This document shows positions 11,046 through 23,056 of a stretch of 64,000 nt of DNA, in pieces. The notes below the pieces were generated by a model. The model did not search any database and was not told where the DNA came from. It was given only the letters and a program-made list of their open reading frames with translations. The translations under genes and the position numbers were made by a program. The stretch lies in assembly GCF_958295425.1 (NCBI RefSeq), contig NC_081146.1:17865458-17929457 (forward strand), given 5' to 3'. This DNA comes from Solea solea (taxonomy: Eukaryota; Chordata; Actinopteri; Pleuronectiformes; Soleidae). The stretch's first letter is position 1, and every line of letters begins with the position of its first letter.

Positions 11046-13483
11046 TCCTGAGATACAGCACACACACTTTACATCCATTGAGATAGTCATGCCAAAGTCA
11101 GTATGTCAGTATCATCTGACCGCCCACATTCATATTCCTCTTATTTCGGCAAACTGCTGTCTTTTTTTTTTTCTCTAGTGTCACCACATAGTGTCAAAAA
11201 TCTGATTTTTTTATGAACAGTATCTGAGAGTTGATTGAAACTGTGGCCAAAAACTACTGGTAAATCCTAGTCTGAGTCCTAGTCTGAGATCGTTCAATAT
11301 CACCAACTTTCCCATCACAATAATCGTTATTGTTCTTTTGATTTCTGTGCCAAACATAATTACAGATTACTCCCTGAACCCAAAAAGACTGGGTTGCAAT
11401 TTTTTCTTAAAGGTGTTTCAGATCTTGTGTTTCTCTTTCTGCAGGAAAAGCAGACAGTAGAAGAACCTGCTGTGAAGAAGCGTGGTGGTGCCTGTGCTCC
11501 ACATACAACAGCTTTCGTATGCCTCAGGGATTATTGAAAGAATGAACGTTACACGCTTCACTTCCCCGCAGTAATAAGTAATGGTAAGTGGTCACAGACC
11601 ACAGAAGCTGATGATCCAAATGAAAAGCCTGTGTCGAAAAAAACAAAACAAATGGCAGTGTATTCATTCCTGCTGGTGATTTGTTTCTTTGCCTACATAT
11701 TTATTTCTCACATGTCAAGGGAACAACCAGACTGAGAGCATGCTACATATCTGTCACATTTAAGACTATCCCCATGAATAAATGTCCTTTTCTGCTGTGG
11801 TTAGAAGATTCAAGAAGGAATCACTGATTCATACACTGTCATGGGAAAGCTTTAAATACACTGATTGACAGAAATTGACAAAACAAATAAATGTATTATT
11901 TTTTTACCACTGTCTCCATGTAGACGTAAGGATAATAATATCCTCATTTGCTCTCTTGATTAGTGCACTGGATTCTGGATTTGTTTGAGTTTTCTTTCTT
12001 TCTTCTTGGTAAAAGTAAATTCAAAATCTCTTCCTCACAACATCATCAACTCCTTTGACCAAAAACATAATAAACAAGCTGAAACTAGAGGATCCAGTGA
12101 TCAGTGATCATTATTATTATATATATTATTATTATCAGCACACATATGGATCTTTTTCTCCACTCGGTCACAGCCAGACCAGTCATATCAGACAGTGTGG
12201 TTCACTATGAGCCTGGTTCTCCTCAAACTTTTTCCTCTCAGATTGTTTTTTTGGGGGTCATATTTAAAAAGATAGCCTTCTTTAAAAAGCATCCAACTTC
12301 AGTTGTGATTTACTGCTGTACAAATAAAACTGACTTGCTTTGTGCAGACACATATTCTCATCCTGCTACTCCCACCTGCCTGTAGAATCACCTGACCTGC
12401 ACCTCCTCCTCCCCACTCACACATTTATGTTTTGGGACCTTGACTGTATCGTTTTGGATCTCACCTCGCCACAGCTCCTCTCCCTTCCCCGCTTGAATTT
12501 GTGCATCCTCAGTGTTGCTTAAAGCAACAACTCTTTACTTTTGCGTCTTCCTGCAGAGTCGGCTCTGCTCCCGGGTCTTCGTTTCTGAGAACTGTGACAT
12601 TGTTCTACGTTTACTGCTGTGACATCTGCAAACTTAATGTATTGGAGGTGATGCCAGTTTAACTGCAAAAATCTGACTGTGGTCAAAACTGTCAGAATGA
12701 ACCCTTGTTGTAGTTTTCTCCACTAGAAATTTTGTTGTGACACAAACCTTGAAGCAGTGGTGTGCTTGATTTGTAGTTAGATAAAGGAAGACTTGTATCC
12801 CAAGACCACAGTATGACCTCGTTCTCAGCGCATGAATTGATTTTTATTCTGGAGTGGAGAAATGGCAAGGCCAGTATTTTTTTTTTTTCAATTGTTGCAA
12901 ACGTTCTTTGAGAAAGCAGAAAAAGAATCAAAATATCCCATTTGCCTTACGATGTCTTAATTCTTAAGGGAATTTGTAAATACCACTATACAATTCCCTC
13001 CACTTTATGGCACACTTCAATAGGGATGAATGTGTTTACATGATTCTGACTACTCCTGAGGTCATTTGCATTAGTCTGAGCTCATCCTTTCACTTTCCAG
13101 TTCAGTATTTCAGTTCAGATTCTGTCTCTCTTTGGAGAAGTCACTTGATATCCTGCTGAAGAGTGATTCCTGCTGGCAGGCTCCTCCTGATCCGAGGTGT
13201 GAATAAGAGTGGGGACACTGACAAACACTCCTCACCGCGTCGTTATTTCAGCCAACAACTCTGTGCAGCCTGGGTGTCCTGACCTTTGTGTCCTTCATCT
13301 GCACCGCAGCATTCATCAGCTGCGACTCCTAAAGGCCCCGAGGCAAAACACAAACTGTACTCACTTCTAATGGTTGACACTGTAAACAATGAGACACTTT
13401 TCATTGGACTGATTTTTTTCATTTTTTATTTTTTCAAATGTCACTTGACTTTTGATTCTACTTTCATTGAGTGTGTTAGGCTA
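11046..13483. other. Intergenic region with one exon-like segment
   Basis: No protein gene was recognised. The segment 11445-11583 sits between a good acceptor (TTTCTCTTTCTGCAG) and a consensus donor (GTAAGT at 11584-11589); it is listed as a finding because splice signals alone are weak evidence. The remainder is AT-rich. Confidence 0.45.
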
Positions 13484-13591
13484 ATGATAATAATAATAAT
13501 AACAATAACAATAACAATAACAATAACAATAACAATAACAACAACAACAATAATAATAATAACAATAATAATAATTATAATAATAATAATA
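13484..13591. repeat. (AATAAC)n / (AAT)n microsatellite
   Basis: A continuous run of AAT and AAC triplets, with about seven AATAAC units at its core and AAT repeats at either side. The long Ile/Thr-rich reading frames over it are artefacts. Confidence 0.95.
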
Positions 13592-13666
13592 GTAACACAA
13601 GAAACAGATACATTAAATAATTCAAAAATTGAGGTCATATAAAATATATGGTCAGTTGGTGTAAAC

Positions 13667-13952
13667 CAGGAGTATCAAACGTATGGTCCGTGGGCCAGAA
13701 CCGGCCCACCAGAGGGTCCAATCTGTCCCACATGATGACTTTGTGAAATTTTCACAATACCAATTGAAATACCATATTTTTCAGTTGCAGATAGCTGTGG
13801 CTAAATGTTTTTTTTCCTCTGTAGATCCACTGTGATCTATCAGCTGTAAACCACACATGTAAATGGTAAACATAGGCATATTGTTGTTGAAATTGCAATT
13901 ATTTTTCTCAAGACATATCATATGCCTTGAGAAAATGAGTTTGACACCCCTG
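13667..13952. mobile_element. Small hAT-like non-autonomous DNA transposon (MITE)
   Basis: The left end CAGGAGTATCAAAC and right end GTTTGACACCCCTG form an inverted repeat (two mismatches). They match the CAGGGGTGTCAAACT terminus common to many vertebrate non-autonomous hAT elements. The flanking 8 bases are gtgtaaac (13659-13666) and gtatacac (13953-13960), matching at six of eight positions, as expected for an aged 8-bp hAT target duplication. The 286-bp interior has no transposase. Confidence 0.75.
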
Positions 13953-14299
13953 GTATACACCCCTTTTTATCAATCATTACATCTTTTTTTATCAGTCATT
14001 ACATCTTTTTATCAGTCATTACATCTGCATTTGATGAGTGCAGTAAAAGTCCACGGAAAATACACAAAACTAAATTGTTTAAATTCAAAAAACAATTTGT
14101 GATAGGGTTTTATTATTTTGAATTTGACAAGACATAAACACAGAAAACAACAACAATACAGCACACTGAAAGTGTTTACCCCTAAAAAAAGAACATGGAT
14201 AGAAACAAACAATAACCCAAAACAAAATGATATTTCTTTTTAAAAGATTAGATAGCTCGATGGATAATTTGCCAACTAGCTTAGATAGGCGGCTAATTC

Positions 14300-14435
<136 letters not shown>

Positions 14436-17400
14436 ATTATTACGTCATGTAATGTGGATCCGTGTTTTATTGTCCTTCCATCTGATCAGCTAAACAATTA
14501 CAGTGATGAGACACAGGTCGCAAAGCTGGTTAAAGTTTGTTGTGAAGCACTGTCACTTTTTTTTACAATGTCCTGCCAAGGGAACAAGACTGAAGAACCA
14601 ATTATGATAACAAGGAGACTTCCCCAGGAAGGCAATGGGAATAATGAAACGGGCTTTCTGTTCTGCTTGATTTGCTCAGTTTGCTGAGGACAAGAATTTC
14701 AAAAACAGCACTTATAGCCTCAAGCAGCATTTTTTAATTCATAACAAAACAGAGAGACACGGAGTGGGAGAAAGTGGGATAGAAAGACGTTTCCTTGAAC
14801 ATGCACTTGAATGCAGTCCGATGCGCTTTTGCACGGCAGTATGTCTGTCTGAGTTCACGAGCCGATCCTCCCTCCAGGTTTGAAAACTGCACAGGCCTCT
14901 GACAGACCCGAGGGCGAGGCACTCACATGGCAGGCGAGCTGCATATTAGACACATATGGTGCCGAAACAGATTTAAGAAATAAGCTGTCATCAAATAATC
15001 AAATCATTCATGTTTCAGGGAGCAATAACGGAGGTATGTGAGCAGATACGTCGAGGACCTCTCCTAGTGGGACATCTTTGTGCGTGCTTGGTGTGCCTGT
15101 GGACAAAGGCTTGTTACTGTCTCTTCGCCTCTCCTCTCACACACAAAAGCATGCAAAGGAGGACAGATCAGGAACATGTTACAGCAAACTGATAAATATG
15201 CTGAATGAACAACCCTTCATTTATTCTAACATCTGTCACACAACTCAACAAGGAAACCTTTTTTAATCATTTATATCAACAATTATAATATTCTTTATGT
15301 TTTGTGGATGCAATATTCATCTGTTTTATTCTGTTATTATTAGTCTGTGAATTGTGTGTCCTTACTCAAACCCTAACCCTTATTTTCTCTGTCGTACTGT
15401 ATTGTTCTGCCGCTGTAGTGGCACATTTGCCCAAGAACAACTGTCCCTGTGGGGACAATAAAGTATTTGATTTGATGTTAATTTAATCCATTTTATAGCT
15501 CCATAAAATCCACAAGTGCAGCTGATCAGAGAACAGTTTTCAGAGTCACAGAAAGTCAGAAGTAGAACCTCTATGTCATGTCATAATTTAGTAATTCTTG
15601 TTATTCAATATTTGTATTTATTTTTATTTTTATTTTTATTTAGCAATTTATTTATAATTTATAAGTTGGGGTATTTGTATAGTCATGGACATCAACGTGT
15701 ACTGTATATATATTCTGGATTATAGCCATTGGCTTTAATCTGGCATTCAATAACTACATTTTTTTGTCGTCCCTATGCAGGTGGATGGAATACGACAAAA
15801 TACTCAAGTACACACTCTAAAAGGTAAGAAAAATAAAACAAGATCAGAAAAAGAAGAATATATAAATGTGACAATAACAATGATATCAACAAAGACGAGA
15901 GGAGAAGCAACATGGGCAACAAAGACAGACTAATATACAATAAAATATGTAAACGAGGTAAACGAGGTGAAGATTTCATTACTGAAGTAACTGGTGCTAA
16001 ATGAAATACTGTGTTTAATCTCCTGTCACAGAAATAAAGAGTAGTAGAAATGGCTGTTTTTCTCTGAGTCAAACGTAGGAGCAAACACTTTAGTTGCTGA
16101 TGAGATGACTGCTGATCAATTCCCACATGGTCCAGATGAGTATTTAAATAAACTCATCATCAGAGCAGTGGCTGAGTATGATGCACACTATGCAAGCACT
16201 AGAAAAGACAAGCCGCGCTCCCTGTACCCTGTCTGCACTCATCCCATCAACGTCAACAGATCGCAGTGTCCTCGCCTGGAAAACAAGCCAGCACAGTGGA
16301 AAAGAGCAAAAGAAAGGGACAAAAAAAAGAGAAGAGAAAACGCCTGCACCACTCCGCCCACCAAACCCCAGGCTCTTCTTCTTTTTTTAACCCACGCCTC
16401 AGTCCCGTGCCCCGCCTGCTCGCCTGCGATACGCCAACCGCTCCCCTGTCACCCCACTGCACCAACTGCACCCACCCTCCACTTGCAACCCAAGGCCATG
16501 CGTCCGTCCATGCTGTGCATGACAGCTCACAACGTCCTCTGCCACAAATGTTTTCTCAAAGCATCCACTCCCGTGATCCTTTCAGCAACACAAACCCTCC
16601 CACAACCCCCTGATGGAGTGTTCCTCTCACATTTTTGAATGTGTCAACAATTTCTGGCTGGCTGGCCAGACACTGCAGCCTGGCAGTGTCTGCCGTGTGC
16701 GTTTTTTTGTGTTTTTTGGACTTTGCTTATGTCTTGCTTCTTTTTTTCCTACATAAAGGAAGGAGGGGGGAAAATAAAAGGGCCATGTCATTCTTCCACA
16801 TTTTAATCAGGAGCTACACACAGGAGATGCTGCTGTAGCATGGACCTCACTGATCACGTTAATGAGGTCCCCTTGGCTATGCAGTCATTGAAGTATAATT
16901 GACTTGTTCATCTCTTATCTTCCTAATAGACACTCTGACCCAGAGCACGTTTATTTCACTATGAGAAATGTCAAGAAGAATTGGAAGTTTTCCTCACTGT
17001 GCCCATTAAAACTAAGGGCATGCCACCCTGTCGTCAGCCACGACTGCCATTGGCTCCCTGCCTCCTTATGCAGATGCCAAATGTAAATAAATGATTTGCA
17101 GATCACTGCTGTGCCCCGTGTGCCATTGTCCCCCCCTGCACTTGTCCTGTCCCTCTTTCTAAACGGTGGTTTCCTCTACTCTCTTACAGTACTGGAAAGG
17201 AGGACAGGAACCACGATGAAGCAAAATAAATAGCACGTAGGTATAGTAATTATAATAAGACGTGTCCCTGACTTGAAAACCTGGTGAAGCGCATTGATGT
17301 TGTTCCAGCCACATATGCCTCCCGACTTTCAGAACCAATCAGAATCAAACAGGCCACTGTTTGTACGCGGAAAAGGACCAAGCTGCTAAAGCAGGCGCCG

Positions 17401-18040
17401 GGCGAACCAGTGACTGTGGTCACACGCTTGTGGATATGAAAAGGAGCATCTGTGCACATCAGCAGCCTTACCATGCCTGCACGTCCAACACAGTCTCCCC
17501 AGCAATTCGCAGAGCAAGCTATCGTCAGATAATCAGAGAAAAACCTTTAAGAATGACAAAGGTGCACAGGTGAACTGGTCATTAAAAAACACACATTTCT
17601 CTGTTTATTTGGTGTTGATAGATTCCTTAAAAACTACAAAAAGAGCTTCAATATCAGACGCTGAATAAGACGCAGCTTTTGTTAAAATTAGAGATTATCT
17701 CACTGACTCTCGAGTGGAGTCAATTCTACATGACTATACTCGTGCTGACAATGAAGGAGCTGCTTACAGAAAAGAGGTTAGAAAGTTTAGACTGAAAGAA
17801 AAGCATATAGAACACGGCTGAACACACGGGAAAATGTGTTGCTCTTTTCCTAAGATGCCTTTATTCTGGAAGCCAACTCACTCTTTATAGAATTATTTGA
17901 TTTCTCTCTATCGTATGATTTATATTTCAAATTTTAAAAAAGCACTAACCCAATAAATATTGGTGTGGGTGGGTATTTATTTATTTATTTATTTAAAAAC
18001 CAGTGATTACTTAAAGGGATTAAGATCTGAAACCACTTAA

Positions 18041-18041
<1 letters not shown>
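14436..18041. other. Intergenic region, no recognised gene
   Basis: A reading frame of 177 codons at 16105-16638 is Pro/Lys-rich, has overlapping open frames on the same strand and shows no domain, so it is not called. The segment 15430-15477 (GGCACATTTGCCCAAGAACA, then GGGGACAATAAAGTATTTGA) resembles a retroelement 3' tail. The rest shows nothing recognisable. Confidence 0.5.

Positions 18042-18086
<45 letters not shown>
18042..18086. repeat. (GT)n microsatellite
   Basis: An uninterrupted run of about 22 GT dinucleotides. Confidence 0.97.
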
Positions 18087-18088
<2 letters not shown>

Positions 18089-21000
18089 CATACAAACTGC
18101 ATCAAAATGCCCAAATTCCCCTTAAACACACAGGAAGGCTCAGTGTCCTTTGCAGAAGTGCTGCGGTGATTTTATTTGTTGAAGGCATGAAAATGTTATT
18201 ATTTTCAGCGCATAGCAACCTACAGCTCTCGCTGTGATGTGTGAGAATACAATAAGAATGCAGCTGTCTACCTCACTTCATATTTGTCAGTCTCACTCTC
18301 AGACTGTCATGTCTCCTGATTCCTTGTGCATTAATGAGATGGCTGCGGCCGCCTCGCGTGCCTTTCTGAAATGTTCTTATTTTCTGATCAGCTTCTGTGT
18401 GTGATGGCGGCGACTGGCTCTGCCTTGACTTGGAGACATCATTATAGTAATTACCACAAGCTCTAGTAGTTGCAGGCAAATAGTTCTGCCGGGTTCACCC
18501 TCTCACCACCCCCCACTCCGTCTTTGCTGCAGCTCCACACAACAAGAGGAAATTACATTTTTTCACCAAGCCTTTCTGTTGTCAGTATTGTGACAGCGGT
18601 CATCCTGCATCACACAGCCGCTCTCTCCGCTATGAGTATCCAACAATTGCAGTAATTGTGGGGGAAAATTTTTTTTAAAAAAAATCAGAGCAAGAGGATA
18701 CCTCACAGTCCTATAGCACCTTTAGCTTGTGAATAGATGAATATGTTTGGTTCAATGACGACATTTCATCGCTGTGCTGGTTCAGTGATCACTTTTAATT
18801 AACAGAACCTGGAGTGAGGAAGTCCAATTAACTTCTGCAAGCAACGGCAATGCCACAAGATAGCATTCCCTTTCTCGACTCATCCCATCAAGACAAATAC
18901 AAATTCATCTTTTATTTGATGATTATAGTATATGATTTAAGCACGTTGGCTTCAAGCGTGGATGAATGTAACCATTTCTCCTGTGGCGCACAAGAATGCC
19001 AATATGGGACAAGAATCTTATATGATTCTATTTAATATTATATATGTATGCAATATTTAAATTGTCCCCACTTCTGCCTCCATCACTAACAACCGTCTAT
19101 TCTAAGTGTTATACAATTCTGTGCTCATGAGACAATGTTCTGTTCAATTTGTTGAGCAATGACATGTAATAAATGAATACATAAATAATCTATTCATAGT
19201 TTCATTCATTCATTGTTTGGTGTGCAGTGTGTAACGTTTGGTCAGGACAAAGGTATCACGAGCTGAAGATATATCAGCGAGAGGAGACAAGTCCAAAACA
19301 CCCATTTTAAAAAACAACACCCTGTCTGTGTTATGAAGAGAGCTACACACACACGACATCTATTACATGTCCTGGAAGAAATATCCCTCCTCTGTGACTG
19401 TTCGTGAGGTTTCTTCTTTTTTTTGTTACTATTTTTACCCTGTTGCCTGTATTACCCTGTTAAAAGTTGTGACTAGGCGTCTAGTTTTTCCTTTTTTGAG
19501 ATGGTGGGATGGTTGTTCCTTACCTGAGCCAAGAGTCTGAGGCCGGAGGATGTTGCGATATGCACAGATTGAAAGCTCACAAAGGCAAAGTGTGATTTGT
19601 GAATTTGTAGGCTGTATACTCCAGATACCGATATCTCAAACACGAATGATCTATTTCATCTAAAAGCTGAAAATCAGCTAAAATGCTGATTTGTATTTAC
19701 ATTTACATGTATTTACGACATATGTACTTTTTTTTGGATTTTATCGGATTTTACATTTGTATCTGTCCGATATCTGATCCAGTGATTTTGTCGCATATTG
19801 GATACTAACCGATACAGATTCCCATCCATACTTTATACAGTATTTGTATTGGAAAAAAAGACATGCACTCTGACCGGCTCAGAAAACATGGTCTCAGAAG
19901 AGCTGCATGAACCGTTTGAGGAACTGCAGGGTTAGGGATTTTATTTTTATTTTCTCTCTATATAATGAAATCCAAGGGCTCAACTTCAACCTGTCAATCA
20001 AAACCTCAAAAAAATAAACAGTAAAAAGCAACAGTTGTTGTCCATTTCAATAGTCATTTGTTTTCCTCCCACATTTGCTCTTACTTGCCTACTCTGTTGT
20101 CTTTTCCTCGGCGACCAGCATGTCTGAGCCAATTGTTTGGTTTGTATTAACAAACATAATTAACATAATCCTTTCTTTTTAAAATGATTTTTTGATTAAG
20201 CACTAAAAACTGCACTTTGCCACTGGGCTGAAGTGTGCCGGAGCATTAGCTTGTGCGCAACATCCCTGAAGTGCCATTGTTGTGGCACACTTGTTGTGCG
20301 CCGCACGAGCGCTCTATTTAACACACAAACAATTAAGAGAGATGCAATTAATGCAAAACAGATAAAGGAGAACTGGTGAAAAGAAAGGCGTAAAGAAAAC
20401 CCAAAACAAAAAGTGGGATAAAAAACACATTATATCAACCTAAATATCGGCAACCACTTGACACACACACACGAGAACGGGAGAGACTGAAGTACATGCT
20501 TTATATCAGCAAAATAAAATCCACAAATTGATGCTCTGTCCATGTTCAGTCTGTTTGTTAGGTCTGACTGTAATTTGGGAAGGAGTGCTGGATCATTTTT
20601 GTGCTCTATAATCAGGTATTCAAGCCAAGGCCACTCTGGTCACTGTCTACTCCTTCTGTGCTAATTAGCCCAAATTTAACAATTTGTCTCTTTTTAAAAA
20701 ACCTAAACCATGCCCCAATCTAACAGTCATTTATATTTAGACGAGTGTCAGGAAGCGGCACAGATTTACCTCCTCCTGCAGCTCAACTGAATGAAACTTC
20801 AAAGTAGCTGATAATTATCACTGGCTGTGCTGTGTGTGTGTGTGAAGCAGTTTGTGTTTTGTCACAGAATTGTGACACTGTGGGTGTGAAATAAACTCTG
20901 ACACTGTAATACTCTTTTTTTACACCTTTTCTTATTATTATTTGTCAAACTATTCTTAATCCCCTGAAAAATGTGTCTGGACAAGAAAGAAAAAAAAATT

Positions 21001-22964
21001 CAGGTCATAGGTCACAGACATAGTCTTCCGGTTGCAAAGCTAAGGCCATAGTCTGACTAAGACAGGCAGAGTCTGAGTATACACGCGGAGGAGAAAATCA
21101 ATTTATTGGCTGTGCATGTCTGACTCCACCTCCATAGGTGGCGCTGTATCTCTCTATAAGCTAGTGCGTATTGAATCAGTTTCCTGTTGACCTTTACGTT
21201 GCAGAAAAACAAATAGTGAATGGTGAGATGGAGCATGGCTCTTGTGGTTATACATCGTATAACCACAAGAACACACACCCATATTTGCACGTGTATGTGT
21301 ATTTTCTCATTTACAAAATTGACATCAAGACCTGAAACTAACAACTGAGACCATTAATGGACTTCCATTTAAATGTTAAATTAGTTATTTTTCCAACTTT
21401 TTTGGATTTGCCCCTTGGTGACAAACTGCTACTTACATTCTACATCCTGGCCTTGACTTTTCAAAGCAGAAGACTATGTCCATTTTTACATGTAGTCTTT
21501 GATTGGACTACATGTATAATGTATAATGCTGGTGTACCTGTCTGTCACTGATCAACTGCATAACGGCAAGTTTTAACATACTGTATATTATATTTTTAAC
21601 AATCACTGTATTTCTATGATGTGTTTCATTGCTGTTCATTAAACTCTAAATCATACCCCCCAATACACAAACATTTTTCATTTTCCTGTTGTGAATGTGC
21701 TACTTACACAGAACAGAGATCAAAACGTACTGTTCCTTTTGCTCAAAGAACTTTAATATACTGTATTCAGCTGTTTTCCTCCTGTGTAGTTTAAAAGTTT
21801 TTTTTTTTTAAAGTTTACAAAAGCAAATATGGGCCGAAAATAATTTCATTGTATCCCATTCTGTGTGTCTTATGTGCACAGGCTGCAAAACAAATAAATA
21901 GCTATTATGTGAAATGGCGCTGGTCTGCAGGACGTATGTGAGAGACAAGACCTTTGCACTTTCATTGATAACTACAGAGCACAACCAGTGGTGTTGGTAA
22001 TCACTGACTGAACCCTCTGCAAGTGTCTCTGTATAACGTGTCTGTTTCTTTTAGTGCATTTGTGTGGTTTCATTTGTGTATGAATAGATTATGACTGTGG
22101 GGGTGCATGTGTCCTTGAGGGTGTGTGTGTGTGTGTGTGTGCATGGAGTGTGTGCAGGCTCTGTGGCCATGTATGAGTGGCAAAGCGCGTGTTGAACATG
22201 TGCTGGCGTTCTCAGAGGAACAGCAGGGCTCTAATAAGGACTAGTCCTGGATGGCAGCTGGTAAACTCTGTCCCCAGAATAGGTGTCCTTTATTCACACA
22301 CAAAGGAATGCAAATTAGTCCCGCTGCCGAGTGGACACTGAGAACGGATCCACATGGCACACACTCACTCTAAGACATGCATTCAGAGTTGCAGTGCAAT
22401 ACAACTTACCTCAATCAAAAGAAAAACAAGCACGGCTAATAACAAGGGCAACTCGCACAGCTGTTTAGTGTGTGTGTGTGTGTGTGAGCGAGAGAGTAGT
22501 GTTTTTATGCGAGTCAAAGCACGTGCTGCCACCAATGCTAAATTTCTGGAAAGAGTTTCAAGAACTCAATCCACACACGCGTACATAAGTTTGCACAGAT
22601 ATCCTTATTGTATGCATGGACGTCCATTCATTGTGGGCATCCTAATCAAAAAATATCACTAACCTTTACCATAAACAGTTCATGTCTAACCTGAACTCGA
22701 CTGTTGGTCCTGACACAGTCAATGTACATACTAGAGAAGGTCTTGAAGGGTAACAAACACACGTATGCGCACTTTACCTTTAGACCTTTCCTATAGTCAA
22801 AAGAGGTCAAGCCCAAAATGACCTGAAAATAAATAAATGTAAACTCACTCTAACATTAATACATGTCTTCATCTCACAGTGCAATGATTCACTCTTGTTG
22901 AGGACGTGGCTTCATTCTGGGGATTTGCTTTCACTGTCATCTGTGGTTAGGTCCCTACAACATT
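18087..22964. other. Intergenic region, no recognised gene
   Basis: AT-rich unique sequence with short (GT)n tracts at 22121-22140 and about 22466-22486. The block 18290-18660 is low in simple repeats and balanced in composition, a candidate non-coding element only. Confidence 0.5.
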
Positions 22965-22983
22965 CACACACACACACACACAC

Positions 22984-23049
<66 letters not shown>

Positions 23050-23056
23050 GGAGAGA
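22965..23056. repeat. Compound (CA)n(GA)n microsatellite
   Basis: About ten CA units run directly into about 30 GA units with two small interruptions (gacaga and aggga). The Ser/Leu-rich reading frames on the - strand are products of the repeat. Confidence 0.95.

Noticed and set aside
13286..13642. 118-codon frame with long Ile/Thr runs
   Set aside because: Mostly translation of the AATAAC/AAT microsatellite.
16105..16638. 177-codon open frame on the + strand, the longest in the desert
   Set aside because: Lys/Pro/Thr-rich without a recognisable domain, with overlapping open frames on the same strand. C-rich, stop-poor composition explains its length.
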